A stretch of 5,858 bases of DNA from DASRTE01 sp035316885 (lineage in GTDB: Bacteria; Actinomycetota; Actinomycetes; Jiangellales; Jiangellaceae). The stretch spans positions 1 through 5,858 of the forward strand of contig DATHII010000362.1 of assembly GCA_035316885.1 (NCBI GenBank), given 5' to 3'. The notes under the pieces were generated by a model that was given only the letters and a program-made list of their open reading frames with translations, was not told the origin of the DNA and made no database searches. This document shows positions 1 to 5,780 of the stretch, one piece after another; positions within the stretch are counted from its first letter, which is position 1; every line of letters starts with the position of its first letter. A program made the translations under genes and the position numbers.

Positions 1-60
1 CACGGAGAGTTATGGTGACGGGCACCGGGACTCAGTCGAAGAGAAGGTCGGAGGATCGGC

Positions 61-870
61 ATGCGTCGCAAGCCCACGCTCATCGCACTCGCCCTCGCGT
101 CGGTCGCCGCGGCGCTCCTTGCGACCGCGCCAGCCCTGGCCATCACCGGGGGCAGCCCGGATACCGTCCATACGAACGTCGGGCTGGTCCGCTTCACGAC
201 CACCGAAGGTCGGTTCCGCTGTTCCGGCACCCTGATCTCTCCGACCGTCGTGCTCACCGCTGGTCACTGCACCGAGGGCCCGGCGACCAACGTCTACGTC
301 TCGTTCGATGACGCCCTCCAACCCGACCCACTGCAGCCGGGGATCAGCCCGGCCGAGAAGGCCGCCCGCGAGGCCCGCTACATCACCGGCACCGCCCATC
401 CCGACCCGGGCTGGGACGGCAAGCTCAGCCTCTCCAAGCAGCATGATCAGGGCGTCGTCGTACTCAGCGCGCCGGCGACGACGAAGTGGCCACGCATCAC
501 CCCAGCCCCGCTGCCCCCGGTTGGCTACCTGGACCGCAACCAGGGCCAGCTCAAGAACGAGACCTTCACGCTCGTCGGCTACGGGGTGGACATCGGCGAC
601 AAGAAGTCCGTGGTCGTCGTCCAAGAGCGTCGCTCGACCACCTCCTACCTGAAGAACGTCCAGAGTGAGGTCGTCGTCTTCCAGATCAACGACAACGACT
701 CCAAGGCGGGTGGCGGGTCGTGCTTCGGCGACTCCGGGGGAGCCGTGTTCCACGACGGGTACGTGCTCGGCGATGCCTCCTACGTGAACTCGCTGACCTG
801 CAACGCGACCGGCAGCTACCAGCGGGTCGACACGCCCTACTCCCGGGCCTTCCTCGACACCTGGCTGTAA
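61..870 (+). CDS. Secreted chymotrypsin-fold (S1 family) serine protease
   Basis: This 269-residue protein is an exported endopeptidase. A Sec signal peptide (basic MRRK, hydrophobic stretch to about residue 24, site A25-L26-A27) is followed at once by I28-T-G-G, which matches the IVGG-type N-terminus of active S1 proteases. The triad is His69 in TAGHC, Asp129 in HDQGVVVL and Ser225 in GDSGG. The only four cysteines, Cys54, Cys70, Cys221 and Cys247, fit the chymotrypsin disulfide pairs 42-58 and 191-220. The residue six before Ser225 (chymotrypsin position 189) is Gly219, not the Asp of trypsin, so cleavage after Arg/Lys is not predicted and small or hydrophobic residues are more likely. There is no propeptide and no C-terminal anchor or binding domain. 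The start is set by GGAGGA at 50-55, five bases before the ATG. The family is certain; the substrate is unknown. A repeat-bearing amidase gene follows on the same strand after 168 bp. Confidence 0.93.
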   Translation: MRRKPTLIALALASVAAALLATAPALAITGGSPDTVHTNVGLVRFTTTEGRFRCSGTLISPTVVLTAGHCTEGPATNVYVSFDDALQPDPLQPGISPAEKAAREARYITGTAHPDPGWDGKLSLSKQHDQGVVVLSAPATTKWPRITPAPLPPVGYLDRNQGQLKNETFTLVGYGVDIGDKKSVVVVQERRSTTSYLKNVQSEVVVFQINDNDSKAGGGSCFGDSGGAVFHDGYVLGDASYVNSLTCNATGSYQRVDTPYSRAFLDTWL

Positions 871-951
871 CGAGGTCCCGATACTCGTCGTTGTTCGAAG
901 GGAAGCGGTCCCGGAACCGTGCGTGCGCATCCCGCGGGAGCGTGCAGACCT

Positions 952-988
952 CAGGTGGCTCCCGTCAGCCAACGGCGGGAGCCACCTG
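952..988 (+). terminator. Perfect 13-bp stem-loop between protease and amidase genes
   Basis: Bases 952-964 are the exact reverse complement of 976-988, around an 11-base loop that may be shortened by a G-U and a C-G pair. The stem is GC-rich and lies 81 bases after the protease stop. No T-tract follows, so it is either an actinobacterial-type terminator lacking the U run or a structure in the leader of the amidase mRNA, whose start lies 50 bases downstream. The inverted repeat is certain; its role is not. Confidence 0.5.
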
Positions 989-1027
989 CATGCCCGGAGC
1001 CGTGCCGGCCGTCAGCTCGTCGACCAT

Positions 1028-1033
1028 GAGGGA
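1028..1033 (+). promoter_or_regulatory. Ribosome binding site for the GTG-started amidase
   Basis: GAGGGA lies five bases before the GTG at 1039. It decides the start, because the reading that follows gives a typical signal peptide beginning MRANRSILLSG. The nearby ATG at 1026 is in a different frame. Confidence 0.7.
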
Positions 1034-1038
1034 ACCCT

Positions 1039-3393
1039 GTGCGTGCGAACCGGTCCATCCTGCTGTCCGGCGCGTTGGCGATCTCGATGCTCGCGGGGTC
1101 GCTGGTTGCCGTCATCGTCCCGCCCACCGCTTCGGCCGCCGCCGCCCGCCCGCACCCGGTCCGTCCCGAGGTGCATCGGCTGCCGCTCGCCGGGGTTGAC
1201 CAGGCGGCCCTGGCCGAGCTGCACCGCCAGGAGATCGGCGCGAACCCGGCGGTGTTGACCTCCCGGCGCCCGACCGAGGCCTTCCGGCTGCTCGGGGTGT
1301 CGTGGACGCCTGCTGCTCCGGTCCCGCGCATGACCGTCGAGGCCCGCACGCGCGCCGCCGGGAGCTGGTCGCAGTGGCGGGAGCTGGAGCTGGAGGATGT
1401 CGTCGCGGGGCCACAGGGGGCGCTGGCCCCGAGCGACGACGGCGCCGGCACCCGCGCCGGCACCGAGCCCGTCTACACCGGGCCGTCGAGCGGCGTCCAG
1501 GTGCGGGTCGACCTCATCAGCGGTGAGCTGCCCGCGGATCTGCGCGTCGAGCTTGTCGACCCTGGCACCTCCGACGCCGACTCGACCGTCGTCGCCCAGC
1601 CGATGTCGGCGGCCGCATCCGCCGTGACCCAGCCGGCGATCATGACGCGCGCCCAATGGGGCGCCGACGAGTCGCTCCGCAACGGCTTCGCAGGCTACGG
1701 CGAGACGATCAAGGCTGGGTTCGTGCACCACACCACCGGCGCATCCGACTACACCAGCGCCGAGGTGCCAGCCATGATCCGGGCGATCTACGCCTACCAC
1801 ACCCTGACGCTCGGCTGGTCGGACATCGGCTATAACTTCCTCGTCGACCGCTTCGGGCGCCTGCACGAGGGCCGCTGGGGCGGCCTGGACAGGCCGGTGA
1901 TCGGCGCGCACACCGGCGGCTTCAACACCAACACGGTGGGGGTGGCCGCCCTCGGCGACCACGAGACGAGCCCGGTGCCGGGCGCGGTCATGACCGGCTT
2001 CGGGCAGCTGCTCGGCTGGAAGCTCGGCCTGTACAGTCGTGACCCTTACGGCCGCGTCACCCTGACCTCGGGCGGTGGCGACAACTCCCGCTACCCGGCG
2101 GGCCAGGCGGTCGAGTTCAACGTCATCTCCGGCCACCGCGACGCCAGCTTCACCCTCTGCCCCGGCCAGCACCTGTATCCGCGGCTGCCCGAGATCCGGT
2201 CGGAGGCCGCCGCCTCCATGGGCCGGCCCGGCCCCTTGCGGGCCGTGCAGCCCTCACGCCTGCTCGACACCCGCACCGGGCTCGGCGTCCCAGCCGGCGC
2301 AATCCCGGCTGGCTCGTCCCGCAGCCTCCAGGTCGCCGGTCGGGGCGGCGTCCCCGCCAGCGGGGTCGGGACCGTCGTCCTCAACGTCACCGCGGTCAAG
2401 CCCAGCAGCGGCGGCTACCTCACCGTCTACCCTACGGGCAGGGCGCGCCCGACCACCTCCAACCTCAACTACCCCGCGGGACGGCCGGCGGTCGCCAACC
2501 TGGTCCATGTCGCGGTCGGCGGCGGCGGAGCGGTGACGGTCTACGCCGGCAACGCCGACGTCCACGTCGTCGCCGACGTGTATGGCTGGACCAGCGACGG
2601 CGGCGCCGGCGTGTCACCTGGCGAGGGACTGCTCCAGCCGGTCGCGCCCTACCGTGTCCTCGACACCCGGTCGACGGTCGCCCTCGGCCCTGGCGAGTCA
2701 CGGGCCGTCCAGGTCGGCGGGACCGGTGGAGCGGCCGGCGTGCCGGCGAGCGGGGTGTCGGCGGTGATCGTCAACCTCACCGTGACCCGGCCGACGGTAT
2801 CCAGCTACCTGACCGTCTACCCGGGTGGGCAGTCCCTACCTTCGACCTCGAGCCTCAACTTCCTGGCCGGCGAGACTCGCGCCAACCGCGCCATCGTGCC
2901 GGTAGGCCCCGACGGCACGATCACCATCTACAACCGTGCCGGCACCTCCCACGTCGTCGTCGACGTCAATGGCTGGTACACCGGCCCCGGGTCGCTCGCC
3001 GGCGGTGCCAGGTTCGTCGGGCTCACCCCCTCCCGCCTGGAGGACACCCGGCAGTCGGCTGCTGGGCCCCTGGTCAACGAGGCCCGCACCTACCAGGTGG
3101 CCGGCGCCGGCGGGATCCCGGCGGCCGGCGGCCCCGACGCGGCGGCCGCGGTCGTCCTCAACGTCACCGCCGTCCACGCCAGCGCCACCACCGGCGGCTA
3201 CTTCACCCTGTATCCGGCCGACATCCCGACCCGGCCCCTGGCCAGCGACCTCAACTTCAAGGGCAACCAGGTCGTGCCCAACCTGGTGGTGGTCAAGCTG
3301 TCCCCCGACGGCAGGTTCACCCTCGCCAGCGCCGCCCCCGACGCCACCCACGCCGTCATCGACCTGCTCGGCTACTACACCCAGGGAAGCTGA
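1039..3393 (+). CDS. Exported PGRP-type N-acetylmuramoyl-L-alanine amidase with three C-terminal repeats
   Basis: This 784-residue protein is predicted to cut the bond between N-acetylmuramic acid and L-alanine in peptidoglycan, outside the cell. Residues 1 to about 34 are a Sec signal peptide (MRANR, hydrophobic core, TASA). Residues about 37-195 form a beta-rich region with GSWSQWREL and TEPVYTG segments, a type often seen ahead of actinobacterial amidases. Residues about 198-388 are the PGRP/Amidase_2 domain: it opens with MTRAQWGADE, and the zinc ligands are His230 (first His of VHHTT), His366 (SGHRDAS) and Cys374 (TLCPG), with Tyr265 in GYNFLVDRFG as the catalytic tyrosine. The His366-to-Cys374 spacing equals that of T7 lysozyme H122 to C130. 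The T7 Lys128 position is Thr372, as in many PGRPs. Residues 399-780 are three repeats. No LPXTG motif, LysM domain or C-terminal membrane helix is seen, so attachment, if any, would be through the repeats. It may serve wall turnover or lysis of other bacteria; the sequence does not decide. Confidence 0.92.
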   Translation: MRANRSILLSGALAISMLAGSLVAVIVPPTASAAAARPHPVRPEVHRLPLAGVDQAALAELHRQEIGANPAVLTSRRPTEAFRLLGVSWTPAAPVPRMTVEARTRAAGSWSQWRELELEDVVAGPQGALAPSDDGAGTRAGTEPVYTGPSSGVQVRVDLISGELPADLRVELVDPGTSDADSTVVAQPMSAAASAVTQPAIMTRAQWGADESLRNGFAGYGETIKAGFVHHTTGASDYTSAEVPAMIRAIYAYHTLTLGWSDIGYNFLVDRFGRLHEGRWGGLDRPVIGAHTGGFNTNTVGVAALGDHETSPVPGAVMTGFGQLLGWKLGLYSRDPYGRVTLTSGGGDNSRYPAGQAVEFNVISGHRDASFTLCPGQHLYPRLPEIRSEAAASMGRPGPLRAVQPSRLLDTRTGLGVPAGAIPAGSSRSLQVAGRGGVPASGVGTVVLNVTAVKPSSGGYLTVYPTGRARPTTSNLNYPAGRPAVANLVHVAVGGGGAVTVYAGNADVHVVADVYGWTSDGGAGVSPGEGLLQPVAPYRVLDTRSTVALGPGESRAVQVGGTGGAAGVPASGVSAVIVNLTVTRPTVSSYLTVYPGGQSLPSTSSLNFLAGETRANRAIVPVGPDGTITIYNRAGTSHVVVDVNGWYTGPGSLAGGARFVGLTPSRLEDTRQSAAGPLVNEARTYQVAGAGGIPAAGGPDAAAAVVLNVTAVHASATTGGYFTLYPADIPTRPLASDLNFKGNQVVPNLVVVKLSPDGRFTLASAAPDATHAVIDLLGYYTQGS
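2233..3378 (+). repeat. Three tandem ~120-residue beta-rich repeats in the amidase
   Basis: The units are residues 399-517 (2233-2589), 531-647 (2629-2979) and 657-780 (3007-3378). Each has the order P-x-R-(L/V)-x-DTR, then Q-V-(A/G)-G-x-GG-(V/I)PA, V-(L/V)-N-(V/L)-T, YLTVYP or YFTLYP, S-x-LN-(Y/F), and a closing V-x-(G)W or LGYY. Linkers are Gly/Ser-rich. The third unit is the most divergent: LEDTR replaces LLDTR or VLDTR and LGYY replaces YGW or NGWY. Such repeats are common in secreted actinobacterial proteins. Their ligand is not known to me; a cell-surface or carbohydrate-binding role is inference. Confidence 0.85.
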
Positions 3394-3463
3394 CCGGACG
3401 ACCTGCGACCTGGCGGCCCGAGAAACGCCGCTGATCTGGGGCGACGAGCATACCTCGCTTGGG

Positions 3464-4072
3464 TTACTTCATGACCCGGTAGGTCAGGTGCGTGACGCCT
3501 GGGGCGTCGACGACTCGGACGAGGTCGAGCTGGACGCTCCCTGGCTCAAGACCTTCCAGCGGGCGGGCGCCGCGACCGAGCACCACCGGCACCAGACTGA
3601 TGACGAGCTCGTCGAGCAGGCCGGCCCGGAGGCCCTGCTGGACGATCGTGGCTCCCATGAGGGCCACGTCCTTGCCCCCAGCGGCGGTCCGCGCTTGCTC
3701 GACGGCGCGTTCGATGCCGTCGGTGACGAACGTGTAGGGCGGATCACCCGCCGGCACCGCCTCGGGGACGCGATGGGTCAGGACAAACAGCGGGACGCCG
3801 GGCAACGGTCCGCTCCCGCCCCACGCGTCGGAGATGTCGTAGGTGCGGCGCCCCGAAATGACCGCGCCGACCCGGCCGACCCCTTCGTCGAAGAACGCCG
3901 CGCTGACGGCTGACATCTTGAACCCGGGGTAGTAGCGGCTCGGCGTGTCACCGTCGCTGAACCACTTGAAGAGCCGGTCGCCGCCGACCCCCAACGGCTG
4001 CCCGGGGCCGTCGTCAGCGCCCGCGATGAAGCCATCCAGAGATGTCGAGTGCGCCGTCACAACCTTCGTCAT
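3464..4072 (-). CDS. Dihydrofolate reductase/RibD C-terminal family oxidoreductase
   Basis: This 202-residue cytosolic protein has the DHFR-like fold of the RibD C-terminal domain and probably uses NADPH to reduce an unidentified small substrate. The family marks are SLDGFIAG near the N-terminus (residues 11-18), VISGRRTYD (71-79), PLFVLTHR (94-101), the nucleotide-binding-like segment VALMGATIVQQGL (136-148), LLDEL (152-156) and VPVVLGRGARPLE (161-173). The length is usual for these stand-alone proteins. It is neither a full RibD, as it lacks the deaminase domain, nor a clear housekeeping folate reductase. AAGGAG at 4083-4078 lies five bases before the ATG. It follows tetR on the same strand after 64 bp and converges with the amidase gene across a 70-bp gap. 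Co-transcription with tetR is plausible, though a stem-loop lies in the gap. Confidence 0.9.
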   Translation of the reverse strand: MTKVVTAHSTSLDGFIAGADDGPGQPLGVGGDRLFKWFSDGDTPSRYYPGFKMSAVSAAFFDEGVGRVGAVISGRRTYDISDAWGGSGPLPGVPLFVLTHRVPEAVPAGDPPYTFVTDGIERAVEQARTAAGGKDVALMGATIVQQGLRAGLLDELVISLVPVVLGRGARPLEGLEPGSVQLDLVRVVDAPGVTHLTYRVMK

Positions 4073-4092
4073 GGTGTCTCCTTCCCCAGGAG

Positions 4093-4111
4093 CGCGGCCC
4101 CGGCGGCCGCG
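4093..4111 (-). other. GC-rich stem-loop in the gap between tetR and the reductase gene
   Basis: CGCGGCC at 4093-4099 pairs with GGCCGCG at 4105-4111 around a five-base loop. It sits 21 bases downstream (on the minus strand) of nothing but gap sequence and about 10 bases upstream of the reductase ribosome binding site, with no T-tract. It could dampen read-through or shape the mRNA between the two genes. In DNA this GC-rich such a hairpin may also arise by chance. Confidence 0.35.
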
Positions 4112-4136
4112 TCATGTAGGTAGAACGAACCGGCCG

Positions 4137-4823
4137 TCACGAACTCATCGCTTGCCGGAGCCTCTCGAGGCCGTCCAGCATCAGGTCCAGAGCGAACTCG
4201 AACTCGAACTGATCATCGCAACCTTGACCGACGACGGACCCTTCGTCGTGGGTGATCGCCATGACGAGCTCGGTGATGTGGGGATGCGTATCGGCCAGCT
4301 CCCGGAGCATCGCCGCCTCCATCTCCGGATCGGCGTCAGCCGTGTCGTCGAACAGCTCCTGGGAGAACCCGAGCAGGCGGCTGCCCATGGCGTGCATCGC
4401 GTGATGGGTCAGGTCGATCGAGAAGCCCCCGGCCCGGAAGATTCCGATCATCGAATCCATGTACTCGAGCACCGCGGGGGTCGGATTGGTCCGCGACTCG
4501 ATGACCCGGGAGGCCCACGGGTGGCGGAGGAGCGCGCCGCGGGCCGAGAGCACCCGCTGACGGATGGCCGTCTTCCAGTCGGCCGCGCTGGCAGGCGGAT
4601 CGATCTCGCCGACGACGACATCGACCATGCCGTCCAGCAGCTCGTCCTTGTTGGACACGTGCTTGTACAGCGCCATCGGCACGACGCCGAGCTCCTGGGC
4701 GAGCTTGCGAATGCTGAGCGCGTCGACATCGCCTTCATCGGCCAGGGCGACCGCGGCGCCCAGAACCCGCTGCTTGCTCAAGGGCACGCGGGGCTGTGCG
4801 TTGACGTCGATCTGCGTGGCCAT
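4137..4823 (-). CDS. TetR-family transcriptional repressor
   Basis: This 228-residue protein is a predicted dimeric, ligand-released DNA-binding repressor. The N-terminal helix-turn-helix spans about residues 15-65: VLGAAVALADEG is helix 1, ALSIRKLAQELGV gives helix 2 and the turn, and PMALYKHVSNKDELLDGM holds the recognition helix and the start of helix 4. The rest, from about residue 80, is an all-alpha ligand/dimer region resembling the C-terminal domain of the TetR (tetracycline repressor-like) subgroup, with HPWASRVIESR and a final FALDLMLDGLERL helix. The frame stays open far upstream, but the chosen ATG is where family similarity begins, leaves both operators upstream of the gene, and has a moderate GAGGGTGGG purine stretch ahead of it. 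It is divergent from the DUF4386 gene, and two palindromes lie between them, the classic layout for local repression plus autoregulation. The ligand cannot be told from the sequence. Confidence 0.93.
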   Translation of the reverse strand: MATQIDVNAQPRVPLSKQRVLGAAVALADEGDVDALSIRKLAQELGVVPMALYKHVSNKDELLDGMVDVVVGEIDPPASAADWKTAIRQRVLSARGALLRHPWASRVIESRTNPTPAVLEYMDSMIGIFRAGGFSIDLTHHAMHAMGSRLLGFSQELFDDTADADPEMEAAMLRELADTHPHITELVMAITHDEGSVVGQGCDDQFEFEFALDLMLDGLERLRQAMSS

Positions 4824-4878
4824 CTGACACCCACCCTCTCTCGTACGGGGCAAGCCCGGAGCTCGCCGACCCTTCCTC

Positions 4879-4907
4879 TTGACAGGTGTACGGCGTACAC
4901 CTAGGCT
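4879..4907 (+). promoter_or_regulatory. Predicted sigma-70-type promoter of the DUF4386-dehydrogenase transcript
   Basis: A perfect -35 hexamer TTGACA (4879-4884) is followed after exactly 17 bases by TAGGCT (4902-4907), a TAnnnT-type -10 usual in actinobacteria. The transcript would start near 4914 and have a leader of about 84 bases before the ATG at 4998. The spacer is occupied by the first TetR-type palindrome, so a bound repressor would block RNA polymerase. Confidence 0.7.
4884..4902. promoter_or_regulatory. Operator 1: 19-bp perfect palindrome, predicted TetR site
   Basis: AGGTGTACG-G-CGTACACCT has two perfect 9-bp arms around one central base. It overlaps the last base of the -35, fills the spacer and overlaps the first base of the -10. 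Length and symmetry suit a TetR-family dimer, and the adjacent divergent tetR gene is the obvious source of the binder. Confidence 0.82.
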
Positions 4908-4918
4908 ACACCCGCGAG

Positions 4919-4937
4919 AGGTGTACGGCGTACACCC
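4919..4937. promoter_or_regulatory. Operator 2: second copy of the palindrome
   Basis: The 18 bases AGGTGTACGGCGTACACC recur exactly at 4919-4936, 35 bp downstream of copy 1 centre to centre. The perfect arms are 8 bp here (4920-4936), because the outermost base differs (C instead of T at 4937). It lies just downstream of the predicted transcription start, so it would act as a roadblock or as a second site for cooperative binding. No clear promoter for tetR itself could be found on the minus strand, though it must lie in or near this region. Confidence 0.8.
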
Positions 4938-4997
4938 GCTGCCTGCACCATCAGTTCCTGGCATCGCAACCGCGCAGGTGGAAAGGAGAGCAAGATC

Positions 4998-5729
4998 ATG
5001 ACGTCGGAGAAAAGGCTTGCGAGGATCGCGGGGCTTCTGTACCTGATCGTCGCCGTCTGTGGCGGCTTCAGCGAGCTGTACGTTCGCTCTGGCGTCAAGG
5101 TGCCGGGGGATGCCGCTACGACCGCCGACAACATCTCGGCGTCGGCGACGCTGTTCCGCATCGGCGCGCTGACTGATCTCATCAATGTCGCCTGCTTCCT
5201 CGTGCTCGCGCTGGTCCTCTACGGGTTGCTCAAGCCGGTCAGCGCGAACGCCGCCTTGGCGATGCTGGTGTTCAACGCGGTCAGCGTGGCCATCATGACC
5301 GCGAACCTGGCCAACCATCTTGGTGCCCTGCACGCGGCAACCAGCGAGGACTACGCGGGCGCCTTCGGCGCAGAGTCTTCCGATGCGCTGGCGATGCTGT
5401 TCTTCGACCTGCATTCGTACGGGTACCTGGTTGCCGGGATCTTCTTCGGGCTGTGGCTGCTTCCCCTTGGCTACATGCTCTTCAGGTCGCGCTACGCGCC
5501 CAGGGCGCTTGGGGCTCTGGTCATGGTCGGATCGTTCGGGTACGTGGCCGATGCCGTCACGAACGTCCTGTTCCCAACTGTCGGAGAGACCCTCGCGCCG
5601 GTGATGGTTCTGCCGTCCGTGCTGGCGGAGGTGTCGCTGATCCTCTGGCTGCTGGTGAAGGGCCTGGATGTGCAACCACGAGTCCACCACGTTCCCGCCT
5701 CGGTCGAGCACGTTCCAGCCTCGGGCTGA
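4998..5729 (+). CDS. DUF4386-family integral membrane protein
   Basis: This 243-residue inner-membrane protein has about six hydrophobic helices, near residues 9-29, 55-78, 83-106, 138-163, 167-188 and 197-221. A loop after helix 1 holds VPGDAATTADNISAS, and a longer loop with HAATSEDYAGAFGAESSD lies between helices 3 and 4. This layout, the early RLARIAGLLYLIVAV segment and FDLHSYGYLVAGIFFGLWLLPLGYM match the DUF4386 family, whose biochemical role is unknown. The start is supported by AAAGGAG at 4982-4988, nine bases ahead. It is the first gene behind the doubly operated promoter, divergent from tetR, and is followed after 51 bp by a dehydrogenase gene, probably on the same transcript. The C-terminal tail is an odd short repeat (HVPASVEHVPAS). 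A transport, sensing or scaffold role cannot be chosen from the sequence. Confidence 0.88.
   Translation: MTSEKRLARIAGLLYLIVAVCGGFSELYVRSGVKVPGDAATTADNISASATLFRIGALTDLINVACFLVLALVLYGLLKPVSANAALAMLVFNAVSVAIMTANLANHLGALHAATSEDYAGAFGAESSDALAMLFFDLHSYGYLVAGIFFGLWLLPLGYMLFRSRYAPRALGALVMVGSFGYVADAVTNVLFPTVGETLAPVMVLPSVLAEVSLILWLLVKGLDVQPRVHHVPASVEHVPASG
5688..5724 (+). repeat. Short tandem duplication at the 3' end of the DUF4386 gene
   Basis: The 16 bases at 5688-5703 recur at 5709-5724 with one difference (CACGTTCCCGCCTCGG versus CACGTTCCAGCCTCGG), a period of 21 bases or seven residues. It encodes HVPAS twice, just before the stop, in the cytosolic or external tail after the last helix. Confidence 0.7.
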
Positions 5730-5768
5730 CCGAGCTGACACCGAGACGGGACACCACGTCGACGAGTC

Positions 5769-5775
5769 GAGGAGA
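5769..5775 (+). promoter_or_regulatory. Ribosome binding site for the TTG-started dehydrogenase
   Basis: GAGGAGA lies five bases before the TTG at 5781. No ATG or GTG in that frame lies between the ribosome site and the conserved KAITYHRYG start, so TTG is the best start. Confidence 0.65.
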
Positions 5776-5780
5776 ACACG

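Noticed and set aside
11..16. TATGGT as a -10 element before the protease gene
   Set aside because: A weak match, and any -35 would lie outside the window.
854..885. Possible promoter for the amidase: TCGACA (854-859) and GATACT (880-885)
   Set aside because: The spacer is 20 bases, longer than usual, and the -10 is a weak match; not enough to call.
10..972. Long minus-strand open frame (320 codons) opposite the protease
   Set aside because: It is antisense to the protease with its full triad, has biased composition and no recognisable domain.
1012..2172. Long minus-strand open frame (386 codons) opposite the amidase
   Set aside because: It is antisense to clear PGRP domain coding sequence, is rich in Gly/Arg/Ala/Val and shows no family motif; long antisense frames are expected in high-GC DNA.
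3412..3432. Short inverted repeat GCGGC/GCCGC in the convergent gap after the amidase
   Set aside because: Only five strong pairs with a nine-base loop and no T-tract; in DNA this GC-rich it is not distinguishable from chance, although a terminator is expected here.
2936..3913. Plus-strand frame joining the end of the amidase to the antisense of the reductase
   Set aside because: It is Pro/Ser/Thr-rich where it overlaps the amidase out of frame, then antisense to the reductase; no domain and no convincing start.
3464..4072. Housekeeping folate reductase (folA) or full RibD
   Set aside because: The SLDGFIAG/GRRTYD/LGRGARPLE pattern fits stand-alone RibD-C-like proteins; the deaminase domain of RibD is absent, and the context is a TetR cluster, not folate or riboflavin genes.
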